Position numbers and translations under genes: made by a program. This document shows positions 24,992-48,000 of a stretch of 64,000 bases of DNA, piece by piece. The notes under the pieces are model-generated. The model had not been told where the DNA came from, ran no database searches, and saw only the letters and a program-made list of their open reading frames with translations. Numbering within the stretch: the first letter of the stretch is position 1; every line of letters begins with the position of its first letter. Source of the DNA: Nymphaea colorata (Eukaryota; Streptophyta; Magnoliopsida; Nymphaeales; Nymphaeaceae); the NCBI RefSeq assembly GCF_008831285.2, contig NC_045149.1, positions 19,297,035 to 19,361,034 on the forward strand, in the 5' to 3' direction.

Positions 24992-27900
24992 TTTTAAATG
25001 GACCCTGATGCAGTCAGTATTAGTGGTTCTAAGCATTGGACCTTGTGTAGACTTGAATTCAAATCCATTTATGGATTGGTAGGTGAGATTTTATGTTTAC
25101 TTAGCCTGCTGATGCAGATTTTGGCTTCACCTGCAGGCCGTGATTGATGTGATTAATCATCAGACCTTACAATATACTAATCTGAACTGTTGGTCGCAAT
25201 ATTAGAGATGATCTGGTCTTCAGACCCTTTTAACTCCATTAAGGGTGGGTAACTCCTGCTCAGTTCATGAGTGCCCATCAGCTTTTGAGAATGAAGCAAT
25301 GGGCCCAAACTAGATCTTGAGCACATAAAAGAGAAAAAGATCAGTGTCCTTGAGACCTTGGTCATCCTGCAAGAAGCCACCATAGAGGTTAGAGGTCGCT
25401 GAATCCTTAAAGCACTTAGATTAATATTAGAATTACTTTCTAACATTAGATTTCTCTGGAAATAGCGAGAAAAATCAAACGCCTTGATCTTTTAAAGAGG
25501 TTAGGAACAGATCAATGAGAGCCCACAAGTTTCTTCACATATTTCCTTTCGAACATTGTCCTTTTCTTCAAATTGAGGTGATTAATTGGCAGATTGGCAT
25601 TGATTCAGGTTAATTATGCTGCATAAATCAGATTCGACCTGTTTCAAACTGATTGGAGTCTTGACTTGAGTCAGATTGTTGTCCGATTTGGCCTTGGAAT
25701 GCAACAGATTAGATTAGAAGGATCTGGATTAGAGAGGTCATTTCATTTGGTAAACAAACAAATCCTATTCGTGGTCTTACTTGAGATGTAGGCAAGAGAT
25801 TGGAACAGGAAAACCTGCAAAACCTTCACATTCATGTGCATTTAATGGAGAAAGGATATCCCATATCTACCTGTCAGTGCTAATTAATTGGAATTCCATC
25901 TTCAATTTAATAGTCTTAATTGCTTCTATTCTATCATCATATTGGTGGCGGTAGTTCGGCAGATGAGAAAAGTTGATGATAGTGTGTTTGTAGAGTTTGG
26001 TCAAGATTCTCTGCTTGATACTTCGGTGAGGCCATGATACTTGCCCATAGATCTTAAAGTTTGAAATCCAGATCCGTCAAACTGAGAATAACAGGATCTC
26101 TTAGTGATGTTGCACTCCAGTTCGATGCATTTCCCTCTACAGGAGCTCAGGAGTCATGGGGGTTCGGGATAATCCTGGCCAATTCCGCGACCTCAGGGCG
26201 TGTTTGGATGACACAAACTGGTTTATGTGTTTGGGCAATGCACCATAACATAGTTTTTTTGATGTGTATCTGATAATCGGGCTTTTCTCAAACCCAGTTT
26301 TGAAGTCACTCAAACACTCAGTCATTTTGCTTCGGCATTTGTAAGCTACTGCCTTTTATGTGTAGTCAAGAAAACATGAACTTGGTCACCTTTTTGGATC
26401 TTCACGGACGATGAGACCTAACCTTGAATGGTCTTAGACCTAACCAAGTAATCTAGTTCGATTCTCGTGGGCACTATGTTCATATGTCTTAAGGCGGTAG
26501 GACGCGACGCGGAGGCAGGGGGAATGTGTGGGGAGGGGCTTCGAACTTTGTTTCGGTCGGTGAAATTGACCCTCTCACTCACTCGATAAGCACAGGAGGA
26601 GGTAGTTGTCTCTCTTCGGAGGTGATGGCAATCAACCACTTACTTTAAAAAAAAAAAAAAAAAAAAAACAGACCCACTTTTTTCTTTTCCTCTTTCATTT
26701 TTTTTTCTTTTCTTTATTATTGGATGCAAGATTGGATCTCCATGCCAACAAAATCCATGAGGTCTTGAATGAGACAAAAACTAACTACTTTTGGGGCTCT
26801 TTCCATTAAAAAGATCGACCATCATCCTAGTGGGAATTAAAATATTTGATATGAAACTTACATGAGCGGGTCCATTTATTAAGAGTGTGGCTATTTGAAT
26901 TGAATACTTCCTCGTCTCGAGATGGGTTTTTCTTTTCTTGGCTTCCGTTTTCCTTGAAATTTTAATTTGTGGACATGATTAGGTCTACAAGGATTCCCAT
27001 TTTGTGCTAGCAGCACCAATAATCGTTGCCAAGAGCACCAATCCTACCTGCCCATATCATCGTGAGTAAATATATTAAGACAAATTAGTCCCATCTCTCA
27101 TAGTTACTTATGTAATTATTTTAGGCACCTTTATTGTTATCTACATTAAAATAGAAACTGCCTGGAAGGGCATAAGGTAGCTCCAGGGGTTGGTGACATT
27201 AAAAAAAGGATGTGTTGCTAACTCGATTCTCATGGCTTTGTAGCTCTCCTCTAGGGTCGAGAGTGATGGTGTCTCGCATACGTTATAAGAGGCTGTTTAA
27301 TTTGCAGATGCGCGTGTTCCGGAGATCTTCCTTTGGTGCAAACACAGTTGCATGGCATCTTGCGGAATGCCATTTCGAAACCTTGAAAATGTCAAGGAAC
27401 ATAGCGACTCTAATTCCTTGGAATCATCTACTTTTTGCTCATTGGTTATGTAGATGGCTGCCGGAGATTCCGAGTTTTTGGTGCGTGGCCAATGATAAGC
27501 GTAATGACAGTAGATCCCGAGATAAAGGGGAAAAGACCTGGAGAAACTCAAGCAACCATGTGCTAATCATGCTCATTGTCTTCTTCATTTGGAAGGATTA
27601 ATGGAGTCCCTGAAACGCTTGCAGAGGTTATTAAAGGATTATACCACAAGGGCATCATTAATAATTGTACTTCTACTCAATTTCTGTGGCTTCTCGCTTG
27701 AAGTTTACACTGCAGCATTCGAGATATCTTCATTAACAGGACTAGAAATTGCCTTTAAATTTACAAAGGGAGACACATTTTGGATGTTTCTGTTAAGGGC
27801 CACAGGTCTCCACGGCAAGAGCCAAATGCGGATGCCGGAGGGTGCACATTATTTTCCTGTGCGTTCCACAGAAACGAGTTACGAATAAATCAAACAAGAA

Positions 27901-29711
27901 AGGAGAACATTTTTCACTATCTTCTTTCCAAGAACCTAAAACACTTATTTTCAGTATCTTCTTACAGAACACATTTCCATCTGTAGTGATCTTTGACGTG
28001 AACGATTTAAAAAGTTACCGCTTTAAAAAATCTTGTAGTCTTCAAGGATGTGGTTTGCACTGAATCCCAAATGCAGAGGAGGTTTCTGTCATAATATCTG
28101 GTGGTATACTTTTAACACTTTATAGCTTTCACTGCATGAACGGATGAAGAGTAGACCAAGGCATGAACTTCCAAAAGGGTTATGTCATAATATTTTCTGC
28201 CTTTAATGAAAAAGTGCCTCTGGAGATATACATCATCGCCATTTGGTGCAGCAGCACAAGCAACTAAAAGTGATGCTTCCTTTTTCATTTTCAGTTTCAG
28301 AAGTTATGCCCCACTTTTGGGCAGGTGGCAAATCCATTCGTGTATTATTGTGCTTGACAGATTCATTGTTTTGATACTTTTAATTGGAGTTACCAGTTTA
28401 CTGAAGTCACATACTTGGCAAGATGGGTCTATGTCATCTGGGAATTGCTCATGCGTTATTATGGGGACTTTGTAAAATCAGTGACATTTTTTATGAATTT
28501 CTAAGTTTTTTTGTTAATTGGTCTTTGCATAAAGCGCTCACTGTAAATGATAGCTTTCATTGATTTGGCAAGAGAACCATTTCCAATCAAAATATTGCCT
28601 GCCAACTCTCCTATCACGTAGATGCCAATTTAATATTGATGTGGACGACGCTGTAAAACTACACAGATTCATGCATGCACACACGCGCACGCCATAACCA
28701 ATGGAGCCTTTACATGCCATCGATCATTATCAACAGCAACTATTGACCAACGACATTGCGGGCAAATCCTGTAATCTAACAAACCAATTCTCTGTAATTT
28801 CTACAATCGACCTTCTGTCTATATAGACGCTGTTAGAGTCAAATAACGTGGACTTTTGATAAATCCACCTAAAGTGAAAAGCCTCAAATCTTTCTGGAAA
28901 CATGATCTGACGGAGATGAAGAGCTGATTTAACAAGAAGAAATTAAACTGAGGTATAATCAGCGTTCCTATTTGCCAGGGAATTTTCAATTGCATTAACC
29001 CGTGGGGTTCGAAAAGCAGGTAAAGTTTTGTGTATCAATTGTTTGTCTAATCCCCGAAGTCGGTTTTTGAAAGCAACATACAACATCACCCGTAAGCATC
29101 TTAATGTTTAGGAATGATGTAAAGCCTCTATCATTACTTTTTGTGACAGATAAACACCATTACGACCATTAAACAGATAGTTTTAGTGAGCGCCACTATC
29201 AGCCTTTTTTTTCTACAAGACGGTGGTGGCACGCTCCCTGACTTACATATCCTACCGACAACTAAATCAGTTAGAAAGCGTCTCCAGGTGGCTCACCTTG
29301 AGAACGCCATCCACTCGAGTGCATAATACAGAGGCCCAGACGCCCCACACAAATCCGGTTTTAGGTAGTCAGCAATGTGAAAGGAAAAACTGGCAAGAGA
29401 AGCTAAGCCGATGCTCCACTTCCTCTCTCCACCAAAGAGCATGCAGATATTCTGTAATTTTTCGTATCCAATCAACTGCTAATGTTTAATAAAGTCCTTT
29501 CATTTTCCCTTTCACGGTTAATCCGAATCGTTTTTGACAGAACGTGCTTAGACAAATTGTAATTCCTTGAAGAAGGTAATACACAATTACAAGAATGAGA
29601 TACCGAAGCTTACCTAGGTGTTAGATGGTACAAGTCTTGCTTAGTTCTCGGAAGAAGACGATAAAGAATAAAATACATAAATGCATGAAATACCCAGCAC
29701 AGAACGTTGTG
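22543..29711. other. Gene-poor intergenic region between the NPF pair and BARD1
   Basis: No gene is recognised on either strand in about 7.2 kb. The longest open frame (plus strand 27,212-27,601, 129 codons) has no motif or family resemblance I can name. Contents that can be named are a poly(A) tract at about 23,921-23,940, (CT)n at 24,959-24,987, a SINE candidate ending at 26,669, and a second tRNA-like box A/box B pair near 27,178-27,230. Confidence 0.55.
26425..26669 (+). mobile_element. SINE candidate
   Basis: The sequence contains TAGTTCGATTCTCGTGGGC near 26,453-26,471, which resembles the tRNA-type box B (GGTTCGANNC). It ends in an uninterrupted run of about 23 A at 26,647-26,669. That is the architecture of a plant tRNA-derived SINE: a pol III promoter head, a short unrelated body and an A tail. 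Box A is degenerate and I could not fix the left end or a target duplication. Confidence 0.35.
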
Positions 29712-39905
<10,194 letters not shown>

Positions 39906-39949
39906 GTCGCAGAAGAACCCAGCTCCTTGCCCACCCCTTTCTATCTCTC

Positions 39950-39958
39950 TAGGGTTTT
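39950..39958 (-). promoter_or_regulatory. Telo-box in the BARD1 leader
   Basis: The minus strand reads AAAACCCTA 45-53 nt before the BARD1 ATG. This plant telo-box is typical just downstream of the start site in genes expressed in cycling cells, which suits a DNA-repair and meristem gene. The role is inferred. Confidence 0.45.
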
Positions 39959-40017
39959 GACTTTCGAAAAGATGAAAACAGCGGGGACGGGGGGTGGGGA
40001 GGAACGATAGGCCAGGC

Positions 40018-40024
40018 TTTATAT
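40018..40024 (-). promoter_or_regulatory. TATA box of BARD1
   Basis: The minus strand reads ATATAAA about 113 nt upstream of the BARD1 ATG. It predicts transcription starting near 39,990, so the telo-box at 39,950 would lie in the leader. Confidence 0.45.
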
Positions 40025-42030
40025 GTGGCGAGAGGGAGAGGAAAATAAGGCGCGACCCGTGGTTTTGGAGAGTCCCGCCATTTTTCGCAGTCCCTTCGAA
40101 TTTCTTTTATGGAACCAGGCCCCCTGTCCAGAATAATTACCTCGTAGCCCTTCCGGCCGGCCGGACACCGGAAAAAGAGGCGGTTGTACGGCGAGACCAC
40201 AGAGCTTCGATGGGAGCGAAAACCGTCCAGCCGTGCGTGTTAATCATCTTCGCGGGCCACATATGGATCCGGGTCGGTGATTTCCAGATCTGCGTATTTG
40301 AAACCGAAACTATGAAAACCGTATTCAAGGAAGCCACAAAAGGATGCCCAAGGTTTAAAAGTTCATAAACAGATGTTTAATTATTGACAAAAGTTCTTAA
40401 AAAGCAAAAAAAAAAAACAATTACTTTTGATATAACATGACAAAAATATGTCTTTTAAAGTCAAAAATTTTCGCTCGTCGGCGAAAGGAATGAGAATTTG
40501 TTCTTGTTATTTTGTATCAAAAATCGGTATTATAAAAATCACAGAAATGCCGCCAAAAAATAGAAGAATAACAAACAGATGCCTAACTTTTAAAAGATAT
40601 CTGATAGGCGGTCAAGTTTTCTGAAGCGGACTTTGTACGTCAACGCCATAAAGAGAGGCGGGCATGAAAGGTTTCCCACGGGCAAAGAAATCCCACCCCT
40701 AACGACACGTGGGTTGGGAAGCCCTGGGTTTCACGCCTGCCCCTTTTAATTTGTGCATATCCATACTCACTACGGCAAGTTTTCTTTCAATCTCAACAAT
40801 AACTTTTTTTCAAAGACGCTCTTTTTGACTTTCAAAAGCTAGGTGATGATTTGTTATTTACCTAAATATTGGTCGCTTTCTGCAATTTTTCGTATTGTAA
40901 ACATTTTCACCCAAGTGAACCTACTCAAGAACCTGGGATTATCAACTAAAATCTGGATTGGATCGAATGAGATTTGGACATAATGAAATAACAATGAGCC
41001 GTTCCATGACGAGATTCTACACCATTGTGGCCGTTTCCCAGGAGATGTCTTTTCACCTTTTCATTTTTCTAAGGCTAGTGTTACGATATCACGTCGAAAT
41101 AAAATTTTGGGTTGACTGTCATTTCATGAACTTGGTTGGGGATAGGAAATCAACCGAACAAAATTCAAAATAAGAGAAATAGAGTAACATGTCAGTGTCA
41201 AATCTCAACAGCACCCGTCTCTGGTAACAAACTTGAACCCTTGAGAAGATACGTCATTGAGGGCAACAACACCTGATGCATTGGCACCAATAGCTGTAAT
41301 CAAGAAGTAGGAGTCACCATGAGAGAGAGTAGTTGAGAAGCTTGTGATGGCCAGAAATGAAAAAAGGGCAACAACACCTGATGCATTGGCACCAATAGCT
41401 GTAAACAAGAAGTAGGAATGTCCATGAGAGAGAGTAGTTGAGAAGCTTGTGATGGCCAGAAAAGAAAAAAGGGCAACAACACCTGATGCATTGGCACCAA
41501 TAGCTGTAAACAAGAAGTAGGAGTGTCCATGAGAGAGAGTAGTTGAGAAGCTTATCATGGCCAGAAAAGGAAAAGAAGGCCTTGAATTCCAATTGCTGCA
41601 GTCTCTGTCAGATGAAGGGATTCAAGATTACAATGAATGAATCTCTGGCAGTTTGATAAATAATGTGAATCTTATGAATCCCATCTTCTTACGAAATACA
41701 TCACTAATTAAAGGGAAACAAAAAAATTCCCTTGGCCGAAAGTGGTAGTCGGCAACAATGGATGATACACATAAGATGCTTCAATTTCTGCAAATACAGC
41801 ACGTACTACTCAACCAGCGGCAGGAGCTTCATAACTCACAATGGTACGTACCCCATTGTCGATGGCCATGAATCGAGCAGAACGATGAAAAATGGTCGTG
41901 CTCTGGCAGTTGAAAGCAGGAACCCTTACTCTTTGAAGAGTTTTCCGACTTCAGACGAGAGAAACCCAGGGAGACAAAAGCATCCCAGGCTAGCCAAGCT
42001 ATTGGCTTCACTAGCAGAACTGTTTACTGA
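40025..42030. other. Intergenic region between BARD1 and DEG2
   Basis: This holds the distal BARD1 promoter, GC-richer at 40,025-40,340, and the DEG2 3' untranslated region at the right end. A three-copy minisatellite lies at 41,261-41,575. The plus-strand open frame at 41,732-42,172 is antisense to the DEG2 last exon and its 3' region and is probably not a gene. Confidence 0.6.
41261..41575 (-). repeat. Minisatellite, three copies of 105 bp, open on the minus strand
   Basis: Units start at 41,261, 41,366 and 41,471, each with GGGCAACAACACCTGATGCA, and are nearly identical. Since 105 is divisible by three, the minus strand encodes a repeating 35-residue hydrophobic unit that includes HSYFLFTAIGANASGVVALF. 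The reading frame with an ATG runs 41,205-41,558 (117 aa). I know no protein family with this unit and see no flanking exons, so it may be a duplicated fragment of a membrane-protein exon or open by chance. No promoter was recognised. Confidence 0.85.
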
Positions 42031-45000
42031 TCAAGTCCAGACAAGGCCATCAAAACCGATTTCCATGTTTGAAGCAGGAACATCCTCTGATTCCAGCTCC
42101 ATATCTCGTCCATCTGATGAATCCACGTATGGCTCAAGTAGATCCACAGACCTTTCACAGGGAATGCCATAATCCTTCAGAATCTTGGCTGATGCAGCAT
42201 TTGCTGCTTCCCTCTCCAATACAGCAAGGAAATTGTCTTCAAACTCGAAAACCAAGTACTTGTCTTGACATGCTGCACAAGGACATAATCACAAACAAGG
42301 CAACTAGTTTTAAGCCAGTTTGATATCCAAATCTCCAAAATTCACAAAAAGAAGTGCAAGATCTGCTTACAGTCAAGAAGATGTGCCAAATGCCTAATGT
42401 TTCTAATTCTTGTTCCATTGAACCTTGTAACCTGCAAAGGTTTCACTTTATTATGGAATCTCAAAAGCAAAGATAAGAACTACAATTTAATAAGAATAGA
42501 ACATGAGACATGCCTGCTGATTGCCCATGTCTTCATATCCTATATTCGCTTCATGTGCCAATACCTGCAGTAAGATACTGCCCATTAGAGTCTCATTCTA
42601 TCCAAAGATTTAAACAAACAAAAGATGGACTCAAACCTGTGAAAGTATGACAATCTGTTCTCCCTTGAATTTTGCAAAAGAATATCGTGCCTTAGCTAGC
42701 AATTTCAGCTGGAAAAAACAATTACACCAAAAAAAGAAATTAAGGGCAAAAGATTATGCAGTGTACCATAGATAGACTGGTGGCAAATGTATTCATGTGA
42801 ATTCAAAGCAATTACAATGGAATTTAGCATATTTTTGAACTTACACCAATTGAATCTTCACACTCCTCGCTGCAATTTACAGAATAAAGTCAGGCAGACA
42901 AGTATGAAAATGCAGTAAGTGAAATTTTTTATATTGACCTATCTGTTTACTAAAAATTAGACAAATGGTATGTTTAATACAGAAGATTTCTCACTCTATT
43001 AAAGGTTCTGAAAGGGGAGTGAACACCAGTCCAGCAGCTATAAGGTACGAGGGTTGTCCTTCTTCAATGTGGTATGGCACCTTAAGGCATGAAACATGCG
43101 GAGTATTTCATCAACCATATGAGTGGAAGAATTAAGATGTTTCCTACTAAACAAATCACTGTATACCAGATGGACACGAGGATATAAAATGGTCTGAACT
43201 TTCATAGGTACACCGCCTCGAATAATCCCAACCTCTGCCACATCACCTGCAAATCTGAATGGAAGTCCAAATGATTTCAAAACTACTAATAGAAATATGA
43301 TACTGTCAAGGCTTTGTGTTCTTCAATCTTAGGACGCAGTGATGCAATCATTTACTTTTGACTTATCAAGTAGCGGAATGCAATACGCTCCGTGGACCGG
43401 AATGGCACAGTTCCTTCACATCCTACTGGTGTACCATCAAAGCTTACTATTACATCACCCTGAAAAGTAGCCGTGGGTTACTATTATGATAAACATCTGG
43501 ACAAAAAAAAGTACATAATTATTTCAAGGTAGACTGTGGTAACAGCAAGATGCAGACAGTACTGCATTTTCAGAGTCATAAAGTATATCAACAAATGATA
43601 AATGGGCAACCTTCTTTGGTGCTATAAGAACTATGATAAAAACAAAAGTTCTTTGGTGACACAACTATGCACACACAAAATATTTCCACTGCAAAATTCC
43701 CTTGATCTAGGGAGGCATTTTGGGTTGTTAGCAACAGAGCCAAAGAATTTGATAATGGTTTTGGTGGTACAGAACCACAATTACCATCATAAATTGAAGC
43801 CTCATACCATAACAAACCCCAATTTTTTAATAAAACAGCATTTCATATCAACTCAGCTCATGCTTTCTCCCTCACAGTGCTGAAAAAATGTAAATACTTA
43901 AGCCAGTTGTGTATACTCGCCAGAGGACTTAATCAGCCCGCCTAGAGTCACTTAGTGTTAAAAATTACATTTAATGATCGTTATCAGAAGCTTTTAAGCT
44001 CATACCTCTTTTAGCACACTACTTGCAGGAGATGTAGGTTCAACTTTTCGCACTAGCACCCCCTGCATTAGAAGAAAGCATGTTATCAATTAGAGGAAAG
44101 AAGAGAACATGCTATGAATCAGATGGACGTGGAAAACAAGACTTGAAATGTCACCTGAAAAGATCTATCATTTACATTGGTGGAAAGAGTCTAGAAACTA
44201 GAATCTGTGAAACAAGGTAACTAAGTATATTTTTAAGAAAAAAGGACCTGTCTTTTCATATGGTTTTATTGAACAAATCAAACCTTGATGTGCCTTCTGA
44301 CATTTATCCTCCAGAACAAGTTGCCCATCAGGTCCATCACTAAGATTTCTTATAATTCCTATGAATCTAGAAGCAGTTTACTATCCACAGCAACATGCCA
44401 GATCATCAAAATTTACAAGCTTTGTTTGACATCATGATAATGACATAATTTCCATCCCTTAAAAAATGAGTCACATACTTCCTTCTTTTATAGCCTGCAA
44501 AAGTTTTGCCAACTTTGATGTATGCCAATTAGATTGCACTCACTAGGTGCAGGTAGTGCCACCATCTGAAGGAAGAAAGTAACCCATGAAGCCATGCCAA
44601 CAGTGGTATGACAGCTGTGCTCCCTCTCCAGTTAGCAGTCTTTGCCCTCTAGCCATTTCTATGAAGGAACCCCATTGGGAAACCATTGGCAAGAAAGGAG
44701 AGAAGAACCCAGTACCTGCCTGCCTGTACCATTAGTGGCACCACAAATCATTACTAGTCCCCAGAACAACATAGATTAAGCACTTTAAAACTGGGAGGTG
44801 TGCCCACAATCTTGTTTTAAATTTGTTTCTTGTATGTCTCCAGTTATACACTGTGTCATAAAGATAAATGGAAGAGATGACTTAGTGACTTGTGTCCGGC
44901 TTCTATATACCCAATAAAGAGGGGCACGGTCTTGAAAATCAGCTTTTGGTGAAAACCCAGTTAAAACTGTAAAATGATGATAACGATTAAAATGATGTAT

Positions 45001-48000
45001 ACAGGTCAGTATCACCACGTTTCCAAGCATGTCCACTGGTATCACTACATTTGTGTCATCACCTACATGTGAACACAATCATTCAAATGAATCATCATAC
45101 ATGTGGGTGCTAAATGCCCAATTCGGAATGCAATGGGGTGTCCTAGGGGTGACCTTGGGTCAAGTTGCACAGCCAGCTTAATGCACCTGTGACAAATGAG
45201 CTAGCTATTTGTTAAGTTTCAACAAAAACTTGAATTTTTCATAACATTTTTTGCCCACCATTTTCATTTTTAGTATGTCAGCAAACATACTCGTCCTTAG
45301 AGGTAAAGGAAACAAGAAGCTATACGTTATTGATAAGCCCCAGTTCACTGTCACAAAAGTTGTCCAGCTGTGGTACCTCAGATCATGGTACCTCAGATCA
45401 TATGTTAATATGGCGATCACAGGATTTACTTCTCTTCCCAAGTAAAATATCCATCAACAAGAAGAATTTCCAGCATGACTTTGAAAGTTAACATAAAAAC
45501 TAAACATATCGATGATGAATTTTCTGGTTATTTTTCAAAATAGCCAAACTATCAATAATTCTTATGATCAGTATCACTCGTTGAAAAGCAAGACCTGCTG
45601 AAGAACACGTGGCTCTTCAAGCTAATTGCTTGTGCAAGACACTGAATTGCAAAGGAAAGGTCCAATAATCTTTTGGCAAGATCCAGTAGTTCATAGGTTA
45701 TAGAAGATCTAAAGTTTGCATCTATTTCCACCCAAGATCCCTCAGGAAAAAAAACTTGCTGGCAGACAGGATGCTTCATTTTGCAACATAGGAAAGCAAT
45801 CAGCAAAGAAAGACAGTAGTTGTAGGCACAATCTGTAACAGATTATCCCATTTATCCACCTCATGTCAAGACAGTTTAGACCTTCGTCACCGATATCATG
45901 CTTGGAAATTTGTTGGCCAGGTTTTATTTGGAAGTTTCTTTGGAGATGTAGTTTTTCTCAGAAAAATTTTACAATTTGAGTATAAAAGTAGTACCAAAAA
46001 AAACTTTAAAAAACTATTTGAAACATGAAAGAAAGAAGGGAATCACATGCTTAAAAATATGCAACCGAAGGCTTTTTCTGAAATATCAAGAAGATATCAG
46101 GAGTCTCAGAATGCACATCTAATGTTCTGTCCTGCAGAGAAAAACATCGCCTCCACATCACTGCAATCTAAAATAAAATGGCTGGAAGAAAGATTTCTTT
46201 TGGAAGTACTGCTACAAATGGAAGCAGTGAAGACAATATAGAGGTTGCAGCTCAGAGGATTAGAATTTAACAGAAGGACTGATTTGAACATTCATATATG
46301 GGAATGACTGTTTACCTCATTAGACTGCACTTTCAGGCATCTACGTAAAGCAGGATTCTCCAACTTCTGTAGTAACACTCCAAGAGAAGGAAAGCCTGTA
46401 GGTTGAAAGCAGATCAACAAACACATGGAAAGAGACAACAAGAAAAGGATAATATCATTCTCCAAAAGATATGAAAGCATGTAAATATCTTTTCATCTAA
46501 CAATCTCAAGGTACATATTCCTGGACTGGGAGCAGAAGATATTTTGAACTAGGTACTACTACTACCACTACTATTATCTCATCACATCATCATTTTGACA
46601 AGCTAGCAGATACAGCCCTGTGACCAGCAACAGCTCCATAACATTTTCATGCCACAACTTCTATTGATTTGTAATGTGTGTTTGGTTTTACTTGTCCCAC
46701 ATGAACCTGGTTTTAGTTCTTTGATAGCTCTGGATCCTTCATCGACTATTAGTTTGTTGGAAGTACATGAATGTTGAGACATTGTCTTTAAGCATGTAAC
46801 TGTGCAGGAGATCTGGTAGATTTTCCATTTACCAAGGAAAAGAATCATTTAATTGTAAACCTTGAAAACATGAATTAGTGAGATTAAAAAAACAAGTTCA
46901 AGTCTCCAAACAATAACAGCAGCAAAGGAACCAAGAATTTCTTACCAGTATATTTTCCATTTTTCTCATAGTCGTTCAGAAAATGAGATACAACAGTCGT
47001 GGGAATCACATATCCAATATTTTCAGCATCATCTGACCTGAAAACCTACAAGAAAGTGTGCAAATAAGAACAGGAAAATTCTGCAGCTTCTTCAGTCATA
47101 CTGATGCTTAGAACTTATATGTTTATTAATTTTTCTGGAAGTACATATAATCTATCACATAAAAGCACAGTGAGACATGCCTATGGAGATGGTGTACTTC
47201 ATAACAAACACAAGCAGAACAATGTAAGTGGCACAAGACAAAATTCTGCTCAGTTTCTCCGTTAAATGCTGTGACATCTTATTTCATTGCGCTATTGATG
47301 CTCATCAACATTGTGCTGCAAGGGTTTAAGTTTTCAGAGTCCGAGTCCATAAATACTTGTGGCTTTCAAGCTCATATATTTATGTCAAAATGCACACATG
47401 TTCAAGTGTTCGTGCACGTTACACAGATCTTACCTGGAAAGCAATCCCAATGCATTCTCCCTGGTCGTTGAATGCAGGACCACCACTATTTCCTATGAGA
47501 ATGCCAAGAAAGAGGGGTTAGGACAAGGAAGAAAACCTAAACATGAAAATTTTCAACTATTAGGCTGCTGCATTCTAGAATTTCATCATGTTATAATCCT
47601 ACCAATTGTTTACTCCAAGCATTCCAAAACACAGGCACATTTATTCAAAAAAAAAAAAAAACAACAAAAACAACAACTAACCAGGATTTATTGCAGCATC
47701 AATTTGGATACCAAGCAAATCAGTTGCACCATGAGCATAAGATGTAACCTTAGAGGCACAAAAACTGCTGTTAGTATCTGAAACTTTCAAAAATATAAAT
47801 TATTGAGTGATGTTCAATGCAGTTTAGTCAGATACTCCAGATTATAAATAACACACAACATTATGCTTCAAAGTGCAAAATCCAGTTTTCTATGCATCCA
47901 AGGTATTAAAAAATCATGCAATCATGCAAACACTCAGTTCTGGTCAATCTTATGATGTTTAACTAAGATTTGGACAACTACTCAGCTTATAGTTGACTTG

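Noticed and set aside
41732-42172. Plus-strand 146-codon open frame
   Set aside because: It is antisense to the last DEG2 exon and its 3' region; the coding signal is on the minus strand.
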